64,000 bases of DNA from Vibrio cortegadensis (GCF_024347395.1 NZ_AP025472.1:124001-188000), one strand, 5' to 3'. Numbered from the stretch's first letter, positions 1 to 9,213 are shown. Made by a program: numbers and translations. The notes: generated from the sequence alone by a model not told the origin.

Positions 1-453
1 ACAACCGCCACCAAAGGCAACAATTGCTGCGCCATCTTCAGTGATCTCAACAAGGCTTACGTGACCGCCGTGGCCTGCCAGTTGTGGGTTAACTTGAGTT
101 TGGATGGCGTATTCTACACGTTCCATCAGTGATGCATCGTCAGCCACTTTGCGCATTTTCGCATTTGGCGCTTTTAGCGTTAACTGAGAACCCATCTTAT
201 CAGTGACAAAGTCAATCTCTGCTTCATCTAGGAAAGGTAAGCTCAGCTCATCAACATACGCTGAAAAGTGTTCAAAAGGTAGCTGTGTATCCGTGGATTC
301 AATCGCTTCTTGTGGGCAGTAAGATACGCCACACTCTGCGTTTTGAGTTCCAGGGTTAACCACGAATACGCGAATATTCGTGCCTTCAGGCTGCTGACCT
401 AATAGGTTAGCAAAATGAGATTGAGCAGTTTCTGTAATTGTAATATTTGACAC
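1..453 (-). CDS. nfuA: Fe-S biogenesis protein NfuA (3' end cut by window edge)
   Basis: Iron-sulfur cluster carrier that delivers clusters to apo-proteins, especially under iron limitation or oxidative stress. The 151 visible residues cover the N-terminal degenerate A-type domain and the start of the NifU-like domain. The last visible residue is the Cys of the GGGC motif, which in E. coli NfuA is the first Cys of the cluster-binding CxxC, so about 40 residues lie outside the window. The start is GTG at 453, with AGG eight bases upstream; the residues that follow (SNITITE) match the usual NfuA start. It lies downstream of comF on the same strand, with a 119-bp gap. Identity rests on whole-length resemblance and is firm. 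Confidence 0.95.
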   Translation of the reverse strand, partial: MSNITITETAQSHFANLLGQQPEGTNIRVFVVNPGTQNAECGVSYCPQEAIESTDTQLPFEHFSAYVDELSLPFLDEAEIDFVTDKMGSQLTLKAPNAKMRKVADDASLMERVEYAIQTQVNPQLAGHGGHVSLVEITEDGAAIVAFGGGC

Positions 454-572
454 GACGAATACCTGAGTAAAATTGTAGGTTATTAGCACCATTCTACTCC
501 TGTCAGAATATGAATTCAGCCCTTTTTTATTCTAATTCACCTCTTGTTATAACCAAATGAATCGCAAGAGTT

Positions 573-1280
573 TTAGCTGGCTGGTTCAGGAGTACGGCAT
601 ACACAGTAAATATCAATTCTTTCGACGCCCACTTCAAGTAGTAATTTACATAAATGTCGTACTGTACATCCTGTGGTAACGACATCATCAACAATCGCGA
701 CGTGAGAAGCCTTTGGTATCCGTGATAATTGGAACGCTTGATGAAGGTTCACTTGCCTCTGCTCTTTAGATAACCCCTGTTGTGCGGGGGTAGACCGAGT
801 GCGAATAAAAGCTTGTTTAAGGTGGATTGAGTTTGGGGATTGTTTTGCCAGATAGTGAGCGAGCAGTTCACTCTGATTGAAACCTCTTCTTATGTATCGT
901 TGCCAATGTAAGGGGACGCCAGTGATGATGGGAGCGGGTTGATCAATGTTATTAGCGAGTAGTCGAGCCAAGTTTTTAGCGAACCAGTATTTCTTTTGAT
1001 ACTTAAATTGATGAACGTAGCCAGAGGTCGGGAAAGTGTAATCATTGACACAATATAAGCGGTGCCATAACGGTGGGTTTGATAAGCAGTTACCGCATTG
1101 ATCTACCGTCGTTAAGGTGGGGATCCCACAACGTAGGCAGCGGGGTTGAGACTGAAAGTATTGATAGCAGTGCTGGCACCACATGTCCGTTACCAAGCGA
1201 TTCTCTATATTGAGCCCGCACAAATGGCACTGGCTTAATCGGTTGAGGAGTGTGGTTTTTTCTCGCCAATGAGATAACAT
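573..1280 (-). CDS. comF: ComF family phosphoribosyltransferase-like protein
   Basis: Member of the ComF/GntX family, linked to DNA uptake in naturally competent bacteria; the exact biochemical role is not settled. The N-terminus has a cysteine-rich zinc-binding region with CxxC pairs at about residues 18/21, 35/38, 48/51 and 62/65. The C-terminus has a PRPP-binding-type loop (VAIVDDVVTTG, about 194-204) typical of type I phosphoribosyltransferases. A GTG at 1289 is in frame, but ATG at 1280 is preferred because it has AAGTG seven bases upstream and gives the shorter N-terminus usual in the family. The gene is divergent from bioH and precedes nfuA. In Vibrio, ComF is needed for transformation, so chitin/competence control is possible, but no site was identified. 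Confidence 0.9.
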   Translation of the reverse strand: MLSHWREKTTLLNRLSQCHLCGLNIENRLVTDMWCQHCYQYFQSQPRCLRCGIPTLTTVDQCGNCLSNPPLWHRLYCVNDYTFPTSGYVHQFKYQKKYWFAKNLARLLANNIDQPAPIITGVPLHWQRYIRRGFNQSELLAHYLAKQSPNSIHLKQAFIRTRSTPAQQGLSKEQRQVNLHQAFQLSRIPKASHVAIVDDVVTTGCTVRHLCKLLLEVGVERIDIYCVCRTPEPAS

Positions 1281-1367
1281 GAATTTCACTTAATAGATGG
1301 ACAACAGAGATACGTTAGCGTGATAGCAACGTATCTCAGTATGGAATTAGTGGGAGAGTTTGAGAGC

Positions 1368-2138
1368 ATGAGCACACCTTTATATTGGCATGTCACTGGG
1401 CGAGGCAATGATCTGGTTTTAGTTCATGGCTGGGGAATGAATGGCGCGGTTTGGCAGCAGACGGTTGATGCGTTGTCTTCTCATTTTCGTGTTCATGTTG
1501 TCGATTTACCCGGCTATGGACACAGTGCGGAATGCCACGCTGAAAATCTTGAACAAATTGCTCAGCAGCTTCTTGAACAAGCGCCCAAGCAAGCGATTTG
1601 GGTTGGTTGGTCTTTAGGTGGATTAGTCGCCACGCACATGGCGCTGCATCATGCGGATTATGTCAGTAAGCTCGTGACGGTTGCCAGTTCTCCTAAATTT
1701 TCAGCCGAAAAACCGTGGCGCGGAATACAACCAAATGTATTGAGTGCTTTTACCGATCAGCTGGTGGAAGATTTTCAAACGACCATCGAACGTTTTATGG
1801 CGCTGCAAGCGATGGGGAGTCCTTCTGCAAGGCACGATCTTAAGCAGCTAAAACAAGCGGTATTGTCGAGGCCGATGCCCAACCCAAAATCGTTACTCGC
1901 AGGGTTAACCATGCTCGCGGATGTGGATTTGCGCCATCAACTGCCTGATCTCTCGATGCCGTTACTGCGTTTGTATGGGCGTTTAGATGGGTTGGTGCCA
2001 ATTAAGGTCGCAAAGGATTTGGATAAAAGCTTACCGGAAAGTGAGCAGTTTATTTTCACTCAATCGTCGCACGCGCCTTTCATGACCGAGCCTGAGGCAT
2101 TTTGTCATCAGTTGATTCGTTTTGACGAGCAAGTATAA
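1368..2138 (+). CDS. bioH: Pimeloyl-[acyl-carrier protein] methyl ester esterase BioH
   Basis: Alpha/beta hydrolase that removes the methyl group from pimeloyl-ACP methyl ester, ending the disguised fatty-acid cycle of biotin synthesis in the cytosol. Visible features are the oxyanion HGWG motif at 20-23 and the nucleophile elbow GWSLGG with Ser82, the same position as in E. coli BioH. The catalytic His lies near the C-terminus (SSHAPF). An in-frame ATG exists at 1320, but the protein starting at 1368 (MSTPLYW, 256 aa) matches the family length and has GAGAG upstream. The gene stands apart from other bio genes, as bioH does in most gammaproteobacteria, and is divergent from comF. Confidence 0.94.
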   Translation: MSTPLYWHVTGRGNDLVLVHGWGMNGAVWQQTVDALSSHFRVHVVDLPGYGHSAECHAENLEQIAQQLLEQAPKQAIWVGWSLGGLVATHMALHHADYVSKLVTVASSPKFSAEKPWRGIQPNVLSAFTDQLVEDFQTTIERFMALQAMGSPSARHDLKQLKQAVLSRPMPNPKSLLAGLTMLADVDLRHQLPDLSMPLLRLYGRLDGLVPIKVAKDLDKSLPESEQFIFTQSSHAPFMTEPEAFCHQLIRFDEQV

Positions 2139-2313
2139 GTGTAAATAAATTGCTAAATAAATGAACAAACTGGTCGATATATAACCTAACCAAACAGAGC
2201 ACTAGGTTTGAACTGACCTGTAGTGAGTTGATGAAAACGAGCGATTGCTTTGAATGGGGCTGTTTGGAGACAAGCAGAGAGTAACTTCGGGCGATGCTGA
2301 GGAGGTTTCGACG

Positions 2314-2784
2314 ATGATTGTGTCACCCACGACAGTAAGTGTGCCACTGATCGCCCCATCGGTAAATGTACAAACGGAACAGGTTGCGCGCGACAATAAA
2401 GTGCGAGAACCCGTAATGCCGACCGTAGCGTTAGCAAAAGCCAATGCGGAGCGTAAGGTTAAAGCAGACGATAAACGTCGAAGGCAATCTTCTTGGGATC
2501 CATCAGAGCACCCTGGGTATTCGATGGAAACAGAGTCAGAGACTGCTGCTGTTAATCATGAAGAGTTGAAGGACCCAATAGATAGGTTATTCGATTTGAT
2601 TGCTTTACAGACCTATAGCAAAGATCAAGGCAAGAGTTACACCATACGATTTCGGCTGCCTAAGCACATTTTAGATGCAGCGATTAAAGAGGGGCAAATG
2701 GAGCGACGGCGAAAGGTGATTAAATATCATTATGGTCATGCTGTTGTACCCAATACACCTTCAGAAGTAATAGCGATACTATGA
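2314..2784 (+). CDS. Hypothetical protein, 156 aa, conserved-looking C-terminus
   Basis: I do not recognise this protein. The start at 2314 is chosen because a near-perfect GAGGAGG lies eight bases upstream. An ATG at 2254 is in frame but has no such site and would run through this SD. The N-terminal half (to about residue 90) is low in hydrophobic residues and rich in Val/Lys/Arg/Glu, so probably disordered. The C-terminal 70 residues look folded: an acidic helix (DPIDRLFDLIAL), then a strand-like segment (YTIRFRLPKHIL) and a basic helix. There is no signal peptide or membrane segment. It follows bioH and is closed by a strong terminator, so it is probably its own unit. Confidence 0.7.
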   Translation: MIVSPTTVSVPLIAPSVNVQTEQVARDNKVREPVMPTVALAKANAERKVKADDKRRRQSSWDPSEHPGYSMETESETAAVNHEELKDPIDRLFDLIALQTYSKDQGKSYTIRFRLPKHILDAAIKEGQMERRRKVIKYHYGHAVVPNTPSEVIAIL

Positions 2785-2814
2785 ACATGATGTTAATGAT
2801 CAGAGCCATCGAAT

Positions 2815-2846
2815 AAAGGCCAATACGCAAGTATTGGCCTTTTTAT
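2815..2846 (+). terminator. Rho-independent terminator after the 2314-2784 gene
   Basis: A 12-bp perfect stem (AAAGGCCAATAC with its complement) closes on a GCAA tetraloop and is followed by TTTTTATT. It lies between two convergent genes. Confidence 0.9.
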
Positions 2847-2852
2847 TGGTTT

Positions 2853-2902
2853 ATCGCGCTAACTGGTTCATCGTACTAACTGGTTCATCGCGCTATTTGT
2901 TC
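2853..2902. repeat. Imperfect 17-bp tandem repeat, three copies
   Basis: Units of the form ATCGCGCTAACTGGTTC: copy 1 at 2853-2869, copy 2 at 2870-2886 (two changes), copy 3 at 2887-2902 (shorter by one base and diverged), followed by another ATCGGATTA start. It sits between the terminator at 2815 and the 3' end of tex. No function is evident. Confidence 0.7.
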
Positions 2903-2963
2903 ATCGGATTATTAGCCCATGACCGATTAGTTTACGAAAGATTAGCTCATGGCAGATCAGCGA

Positions 2964-5318
2964 CTACTTTTTGGCTTTAGCAAATGCCGCCGCGAAAGCG
3001 CCACCCATTGCTGCATTTTGAGGAGCAGAACGCTGATCTCGGTTTTGTTGTTGTCGACCTGACTGTTGACGCTCTTGCTGTTGGCGTGCCGGTTTCGATG
3101 CTTGGTTTTGTCCTGAAGAGCGTTGGCTGCGATTATCTTGTCCTGGCTCATCGTTAAGGCGCATTGTCAGAGCGATACGTTTACGCTGGGCATCAACTTC
3201 CATGACTTTTACTTTCACGATATCACCCGCTTTCACCACTTCTCGTGGATCGGCAACGTAGCGATCGGTTAGTGCAGAAATATGCACTAAGCCATCTTGG
3301 TGAACGCCGATATCAACGAAGGCACCAAAGTTAGCCACGTTTGATACAACGCCTTCCAACACCATACCAATCTCAAGATCGGAAACCGTGTTTACCCCTT
3401 CTGCAAATGTCGCGGTTTTGAACTCCGGGCGTGGATCTCGTCCTGGTTTATCAAGCTCTTTGATGATGTCGGTGATCGTAGGGACACCAAAGTTATCGTC
3501 AGTGTAATCAATCGCATGCAAACCGCGTAGGAACTGGCTATCGCCAATCAAGCCTTTCACATCTTTGCTGTTTTTTGCTGCGATGGCTTTCACTAACGGG
3601 TACGCTTCTGGGTGAACAGAAGAGGCATCCAAAGGGTTTTTACCATCCATGATTCGTAAGAAACCCGCACACTGTTCAAAAGCTTTTGGCCCAAGACGCG
3701 CGACTTTCTTCAATGCAGTACGAGCTTCAAATCGTCCATTTTCATCGCGGTAATCGACAATGTTTTGTGCAATTGTATTTGAGAGGCCAGCAACCCGCGT
3801 CAGTAGAGCGGCAGAAGCGGTATTCACATCAACACCAACCGCATTCACACAATCTTCAACAATCGCGTCTAGACGTTTTGCTAGCATGCTCTGGCTCACA
3901 TCGTGCTGGTATTGGCCCACCCCGATAGATTTTGGATCAATCTTCACTAACTCTGCGAGAGGATCTTGCAAACGACGAGCAATCGACACCGCGCCACGGA
4001 TCGATACATCCATGTCTGGGAACTCTTTCGCCGCTAACTCGGAAGCTGAATAAACCGATGCCCCAGCTTCGCTCACAATGATTTTTTGTACTTTTAGGTT
4101 GCCGCGTTTAATGACATCAGCAACGAAAGAGTCCGTTTCACGTGAAGCCGTACCATTACCAATCGCAATCAGATCAACGTTGTATTTTCGTACCATCTGC
4201 TCAACGACATGAGCGGATTTGTCGTACTGCTTTTGTGGTGGGTGAGGGTAGATGGTCTCCGTCGCGAGGACTTTACCTGTCGGATCAACAATCGCAATCT
4301 TAGAGCCAGTACGTAAACCCGGATCAAGACCCAGCGTTGCACGAGGCCCAGCCGGTGCCGCCATGAGTAGATCTTTTAGGTTGGTGGCAAATACTTCAAT
4401 GGCTTCCACTTCCGCACGCTCTTTCATGCTGCCCATCAGCTCAGTTTCCATGTGCATTGATACTTTAATGCGCCACGCCCAGCTGATCACTTGTTTACGC
4501 CAAGCATCGGCGGGTGCATTGCTCAGTGAAATGCCGTAATGGTCGGAAATAATCGTTTCGCAGTAAGAGCTACGAATACTTTCATCTTGCGCGGGATCGG
4601 CATTCATAGAAAGTTGTAAGAAGCCTTCGTTGCGGCCACGTAGCATCGCAAGCGCACGGTGTGAGGGTGCTTTGCTGATCGCCTCATTATGTTCGAAATA
4701 GTCTTTAAATTTTTCGCCTGCTTGCTCTTTGCCTGCGACCACTCGCGCAGAAAGTTCAGCGTTACGGGTTAGATAAGTTCGGACTTTTTCGAGTAAATTC
4801 GCATCTTCGGCAATGCGTTCCATGATAATGACTCTTGCCCCGTCTAGTGCCGCTTTGGTATCCGCAATGCCTTTGTCGCTGCTGATGTATTTATCCGCTT
4901 CAGACTCAGGGTTGGTCTGTGGTTCATTCCATAATTTGTCGGCGAGTGGTTCAAGTCCTGCTTCGATAGCGATTTGACCCTTGGTTCGACGCTTTTGTTT
5001 GTATGGAAGGTATAAATCTTCGAGGCGAGTTTTACTGTCTGCATCATTGATCTCTTTTTGCAGTTCAGGTGTCATCTTGCCTTGGTCTTGAATCGCCTTG
5101 ATGATGCTTTGACGGCGATCATTAAGCTCTCTGAGATAAGATAAGCGAGTGTCTAAATTACGCAGTTGAGTATCATCTAATCCCCCCGTCACCTCTTTAC
5201 GATATCGGGCAATGAAAGGGACGGTGTTTCCGTCATCGATTAAGGTAACCGCTGCGATCACTTGCTCAGAGCGTACATTCAGCTCTTGAGCAATTTGTTG
5301 GCAAATAACTTGGCTCAT
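2964..5318 (-). CDS. tex: Tex family RNA-binding transcription accessory protein
   Basis: Homologue of Tex/YhgF, a nucleic-acid-binding protein tied to transcription and toxin-gene expression in other bacteria; in the cell it is thought to act with RNA polymerase or RNA. The 784 residues show the full Tex layout: N-terminal helical domain, a YqgF/RNase-H-like domain (LGLDPGLRTGSKIAIVD and following), helix-hairpin-helix repeats (AALLTRVAGLSNTIAQNIV region), and a C-terminal S1 domain at about 650-720 (GMVLEGVVSNVANFGAFVDIG). A Gln/Arg-rich tail of about 55 residues follows the S1 domain and is probably disordered. It is transcribed alone, convergent with the gene at 2314. Confidence 0.95.
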   Translation of the reverse strand: MSQVICQQIAQELNVRSEQVIAAVTLIDDGNTVPFIARYRKEVTGGLDDTQLRNLDTRLSYLRELNDRRQSIIKAIQDQGKMTPELQKEINDADSKTRLEDLYLPYKQKRRTKGQIAIEAGLEPLADKLWNEPQTNPESEADKYISSDKGIADTKAALDGARVIIMERIAEDANLLEKVRTYLTRNAELSARVVAGKEQAGEKFKDYFEHNEAISKAPSHRALAMLRGRNEGFLQLSMNADPAQDESIRSSYCETIISDHYGISLSNAPADAWRKQVISWAWRIKVSMHMETELMGSMKERAEVEAIEVFATNLKDLLMAAPAGPRATLGLDPGLRTGSKIAIVDPTGKVLATETIYPHPPQKQYDKSAHVVEQMVRKYNVDLIAIGNGTASRETDSFVADVIKRGNLKVQKIIVSEAGASVYSASELAAKEFPDMDVSIRGAVSIARRLQDPLAELVKIDPKSIGVGQYQHDVSQSMLAKRLDAIVEDCVNAVGVDVNTASAALLTRVAGLSNTIAQNIVDYRDENGRFEARTALKKVARLGPKAFEQCAGFLRIMDGKNPLDASSVHPEAYPLVKAIAAKNSKDVKGLIGDSQFLRGLHAIDYTDDNFGVPTITDIIKELDKPGRDPRPEFKTATFAEGVNTVSDLEIGMVLEGVVSNVANFGAFVDIGVHQDGLVHISALTDRYVADPREVVKAGDIVKVKVMEVDAQRKRIALTMRLNDEPGQDNRSQRSSGQNQASKPARQQQERQQSGRQQQNRDQRSAPQNAAMGGAFAAAFAKAKK

Positions 5319-5580
5319 CCGTGGGGTCTCATCTCTATTTTCAGGCTAAACTTTCTTAGCTCTAGCCGTCGGTATGAATAATTTTATGCTAATAACATGG
5401 GGGCGAAGTTAGCTGTTTCCAATCTCACCCGATGAAGTTGTCAATTCTAAATAGATATTGAATTTTTATTACGCTGTTAAGTTAATATTTTGTCAAAACC
5501 TCAACTTCAATCAGAACTTATGAGCATATGAGGGCTCGAATGTGGATAATTAGTAATCATGAACGATATGGGAATATAGA

Positions 5581-7581
5581 ATGCTGAAGATACCATCAAT
5601 ACTGACATCATTGGTCGATGAGATACGAACCGTTGCTACTCGGTCTTTTTCGCTTATTGTTACGCCAGCGAAAACAGTATTGGCTGCTCGTTTATCCCTT
5701 ATGTCGCTTATATCGTTCATGTTACTGCTCATTTTGATGTCGTGGAGCGTCGGTTTACAAGCAAATGAACTCTCTTCTGCGACCACTCAATACCCGGTGT
5801 ATGAAGTCGATAATAAAATTGTCTTAGGGCGAGTTGAGCGTGTCTATTATTCAGATATTGATGCTTTAAGTGGTGTCCCTTTTGTCGGGAAAATTGATAC
5901 CGGAGCCGACACCACTTCCATGCATGCCGACAATATTCAAGTCTTCAGCGACGCTCCTGAACTGCAAGGTTTGCCAAAGCTAGAATTATTGAAAGCGTTA
6001 GAAAAAGCGTTTGATAAAACACCGAACAGGGTAAGTGCGAGCGTCTCTTTTACTCTACGACACCCTTACACTGGAAAAGAGGTTAAGGTGCAACGTCCTC
6101 TTGAAAATATAGGTGTGATCCGCAGCCGAACCAGTGAAACTCCCCTTTATAGGCCCGTCATTCGCCTACCATTGACCATTGCAGGAAAGACGGTGAACAC
6201 CAAGGTGAACTTGACCGATCGAGGTAACTTTTCAGCCTCTATTTTGATAGGAAAAAGCTTTCTTGAGCATAACGCTTGGGTATTAGCAGGCTATGATTAC
6301 TTACAACAGCAGCCGAACTCGAAAATTGTGGGGAAAAAAGAGCAGTTAGAGTTAGCGGGCTTACCGATTGAGACGCGGTTCCTTGGGAGCAATAAATACT
6401 CAAATATGCATGCTGAAAACATCCATGTCGATCCACAAGCGCAACGTGTCACTTTTGATGCAATCAGTGTTGATGAGGTAAAAAAGACGCTCTCTTTGCC
6501 TTTAGATCGAATGCTGAATGTGAATGGTCACGAACGCCCACTGGTCAATTTACCTGTCATACTTGGTGATGAGGTTCACTATATGCAGGCGTATTTAAAA
6601 GACAGAGGTGAGTCATCTTCCATATTGAGTGTGGGGCAGGATACGTTGAATCAATACTTTATGATTGATACCGATGAAGAAGATTTCCTTGCGACTCAAT
6701 TGAAAGCTGAACCATCGACAAAAAACGGCAAAGTGAACGCTTCCCAATACACTTATCAGCAGAGAATTGATCAACATAAGCCTTTAGTTGTCTCTACCTT
6801 TGAACACGTTGTGATTGATGGTTACAAACTTCAAGCTGAGCCCTCTTTTACAGTAAAAACGCCAATGCTTAAAGTCGACAGCTATGAGATGACCACGGGG
6901 GAAAACCGCACGGTTAGCTACTACTTGAAAGATAGTGCAGGCAATAAACAGAAAATAACCAAACCAATGATCAAAAGAATCAAAGTGGGCAATTCAGTAA
7001 GACCGATTATTGAGGGGGATTTTGAATTAGGTGGGCGACATAAAACGCTTCAATTTGCTTTAGAAACACTCGACAACGGTAAGGAAGATGACGCTTACTT
7101 TGTGATTGGTAAGAAAATGGTAAAAGATGGCGTGCTTATCAATACGCGCTCTGATCACTTATTGGAAGACTATCCACTGTTTCGAGCAGGACACATTGAA
7201 AAGGCGACCGTGGAAGGGATGACCTTTCCGGTTAAATTGGATACCGGTGCCGATGTAAGTTCAATGCATGCTCTCAATATTAAACAATTCAAGCAAGATG
7301 GAAAACCGATGGTGAGCTTCACCTATCAAAATGAGCAGGGACAAAAACAAGATTTCACTCGACCTATGGTGGATGTCATGCGAATCAAAGCGAAGAAAGG
7401 TGAGAAACCAACCATTAGGCCTGTAGTTGAGATGAACGTGCAACTGGGGAAGGTAAATAAAACCATTCGGGTAAACCTTCAAGATCGCTCTCGATTCCGC
7501 TACAGCATGATCTTAGGTAAGAACTTACTGAAGTACGGAGCGCTGGTGGGGAGTGATGAGGACTACCTACTGAATCAATGA
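5581..7581 (+). CDS. Retropepsin-like aspartic peptidase family protein with four domain repeats
   Basis: Exported protein built from repeats of the RimB/'ATP-dependent zinc protease' family (PF05618), now regarded as retropepsin-like. A hydrophobic stretch at about 38-60 ending in QANE looks like a signal peptide, preceded by an unusually long N-terminal extension. Four related units follow. Unit 1 (about 75-250) and unit 4 (about 530-666) each keep the Asp motif DTGADxxSMHA. Units 2 and 3 keep the fold signature (NMHAENI; RPIIEGDFEL) but have lost DTG. Retropepsins act as dimers with one Asp from each half, so units 1 and 4 could pair within one chain. Substrate is unknown; homologues often sit with ATP-grasp ligases, which are absent here. 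M1 has only a weak SD (GGGA). Confidence 0.75.
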   Translation: MLKIPSILTSLVDEIRTVATRSFSLIVTPAKTVLAARLSLMSLISFMLLLILMSWSVGLQANELSSATTQYPVYEVDNKIVLGRVERVYYSDIDALSGVPFVGKIDTGADTTSMHADNIQVFSDAPELQGLPKLELLKALEKAFDKTPNRVSASVSFTLRHPYTGKEVKVQRPLENIGVIRSRTSETPLYRPVIRLPLTIAGKTVNTKVNLTDRGNFSASILIGKSFLEHNAWVLAGYDYLQQQPNSKIVGKKEQLELAGLPIETRFLGSNKYSNMHAENIHVDPQAQRVTFDAISVDEVKKTLSLPLDRMLNVNGHERPLVNLPVILGDEVHYMQAYLKDRGESSSILSVGQDTLNQYFMIDTDEEDFLATQLKAEPSTKNGKVNASQYTYQQRIDQHKPLVVSTFEHVVIDGYKLQAEPSFTVKTPMLKVDSYEMTTGENRTVSYYLKDSAGNKQKITKPMIKRIKVGNSVRPIIEGDFELGGRHKTLQFALETLDNGKEDDAYFVIGKKMVKDGVLINTRSDHLLEDYPLFRAGHIEKATVEGMTFPVKLDTGADVSSMHALNIKQFKQDGKPMVSFTYQNEQGQKQDFTRPMVDVMRIKAKKGEKPTIRPVVEMNVQLGKVNKTIRVNLQDRSRFRYSMILGKNLLKYGALVGSDEDYLLNQ

Positions 7582-7657
7582 CAGCCGAGACTGATTGACA
7601 ATGATGACTCATTTTCGGTACTACTAGATAAAACTTTACTCGTATAGAGATGCGACA

Positions 7658-8143
7658 TTGAAAACCAAACTGATTACTCGGGAAGGCTACAACAAACTGA
7701 AGCAAGAGCACGATTACTTATGGCATGAGAGACGTCCAGAAGTGACCAAAATTGTTACTTGGGCAGCAAGCTTAGGCGATCGCTCTGAAAATGCAGATTA
7801 CACTTTTAATAAGCGTTTATTAAGACAAATTGATCGCAGGGTTCGGTTTTTACGTAAGTTCTTACCGGATGTCACGATTGTTGATTATTCACCTCAGCAA
7901 GAAGGAAAAGCCTTTTTTGGTGCGTGGATAGAGATCGAAAATGAAGTTGGTGAAGTGAAAAAGTTTCGTATTGTTGGCCCTGAAGAAATTTATGGAGATA
8001 GTAAAGGCTACATCTCGATAGATTCACCAATGGCGAGAGCACTGCTCAAAAAAGAAGTGGATGATGAATTTGTGGTGCGCACACCAGAAGGTGATAAAGA
8101 GTGGTTCATTAACTCAATCACTTACGAGAAGCCGCAAGCATAG
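7658..8143 (+). CDS. greB: Transcription elongation factor GreB
   Basis: Rescues backtracked RNA polymerase by stimulating cleavage of the transcript 3' end. The 161-residue protein has the N-terminal coiled coil (residues 1-75), including the acidic tip region LGDRSENADYTF, and a C-terminal FKBP-like domain (about 80-158). It starts with TTG at 7658 (followed by KTKLITREGYNKLK, the usual GreB beginning), with AGAGA upstream. No ATG in frame would give a full-length protein. It lies 76 bp after the retropepsin-like gene on the same strand and upstream of ompR-envZ, a common greB-ompR neighbourhood in gammaproteobacteria. Confidence 0.96.
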   Translation: MKTKLITREGYNKLKQEHDYLWHERRPEVTKIVTWAASLGDRSENADYTFNKRLLRQIDRRVRFLRKFLPDVTIVDYSPQQEGKAFFGAWIEIENEVGEVKKFRIVGPEEIYGDSKGYISIDSPMARALLKKEVDDEFVVRTPEGDKEWFINSITYEKPQA

Positions 8144-8388
8144 CCGAGCGCTTAGTTAATAATATCGTTAAGCATTGAGTTTGGCCTCAACGAACGGTGG
8201 GGCTATAGGTAATGCTTGATGTGACATACTTGTCGAAATACTGACCAAGTTAGGCGAGTTGATGCGTTACTATGTAGGCAAAGGCAACAAACGTTAACAA
8301 TTATTTAGGCGACTTTTTCCCTGAGTCTGTTACATTTTTCACTGCCTTATCTCTTGAGGTGGACGCTTTTAATAGGTGGAATCAGTAG

Positions 8389-9108
8389 ATGCAAGAAAAT
8401 CATAAAATATTAGTGGTCGATGATGACGCGCGTTTGCGTGCATTACTAGAACGTTACTTGTCTGAGCAAGGCTTCCAAGTACGTAGTGTCGCTAACAGTG
8501 AGCAGATGGACCGCCTGTTAACTCGTGAAAATTTCCACCTTATGGTGCTGGATCTCATGTTACCTGGGGAAGATGGCTTATCGATTTGTCGTCGTCTTCG
8601 TAGTGCCAATAACATGCTACCTATCTTAATGTTAACGGCAAAAGGCGATGAGGTTGATCGCATTGTTGGGCTGGAAGTGGGTGCCGATGATTATTTGCCA
8701 AAACCCTTCAACCCACGTGAACTGCTTGCTCGAATTAAAGCGGTGTTGCGACGCCAAGTAGTAGAAGCTCCGGGCGCACCAAGCTCAGAAGAGTTGATGG
8801 TTGAATTTGGTGAGTTTCGCTTAAATCTTGGTACTCGCGAAATGTTCCGTAATGAAGAGCCGATGCCGCTAACGTCGGGTGAATTTGCGGTACTTAAATC
8901 TCTAGTGACCAATGCGCGTGAACCGATGTCGCGTGATAAGTTGATGAACATGGCTCGTGGCCGAGAGTATTCTGCAATGGAACGCTCTATCGATGTTCAG
9001 ATCTCACGTTTACGCCGAATGTTAGAAGAAGATCCAAGCAAACCACGCTATATTCAGACCGTGTGGGGTTTGGGGTATGTGTTTGTGCCAGATGGAAAAG
9101 AGGCATAA
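8389..9108 (+). CDS. ompR: Two-component response regulator OmpR
   Basis: DNA-binding regulator of osmotic and envelope genes, phosphorylated by EnvZ. The receiver domain (about 5-120) has the acidic pair D11/D12, phospho-acceptor D55 and the conserved K in LPKPF. The C-terminal winged-helix domain (about 135-235) has the typical RSIDVQISRLRRML recognition helix and the end WGLGYVFV. Length (239 aa) equals E. coli OmpR. The 245-bp upstream region is rich in A/T and carries a long weak inverted repeat (AAGCATT at 8170 with AATGCTT at 8212) but no obvious sigma-70 promoter. Confidence 0.97.
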   Translation: MQENHKILVVDDDARLRALLERYLSEQGFQVRSVANSEQMDRLLTRENFHLMVLDLMLPGEDGLSICRRLRSANNMLPILMLTAKGDEVDRIVGLEVGADDYLPKPFNPRELLARIKAVLRRQVVEAPGAPSSEELMVEFGEFRLNLGTREMFRNEEPMPLTSGEFAVLKSLVTNAREPMSRDKLMNMARGREYSAMERSIDVQISRLRRMLEEDPSKPRYIQTVWGLGYVFVPDGKEA

Positions 9109-9119
9109 CCCAATTCGAT

Positions 9120-9150
9120 AAACCCTTGGCATGTTCCGAGGGTTTTTTAT
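9120..9150 (+). terminator. Hairpin with T-run between ompR and envZ
   Basis: AAACCCT at 9120-9126 pairs with AGGGTTT at 9139-9145 around a 12-base loop, followed by TTTATTTT. It would act as a partial terminator and lower envZ relative to ompR. The stem is short, so read-through is likely. Confidence 0.6.
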
Positions 9151-9213
9151 TTTCAGGTTAGACTTTCTCCTCACCTCCCACTCCCTGTTTCTCACTCGCT
9201 AAAGGTTTTCTAG

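Noticed and set aside
2186..2444. Two overlapping minus-strand reading frames opposite the 2314 gene
   Set aside because: They lack SD sites and overlap a gene with a strong SD and terminator on the other strand; treated as shadows.
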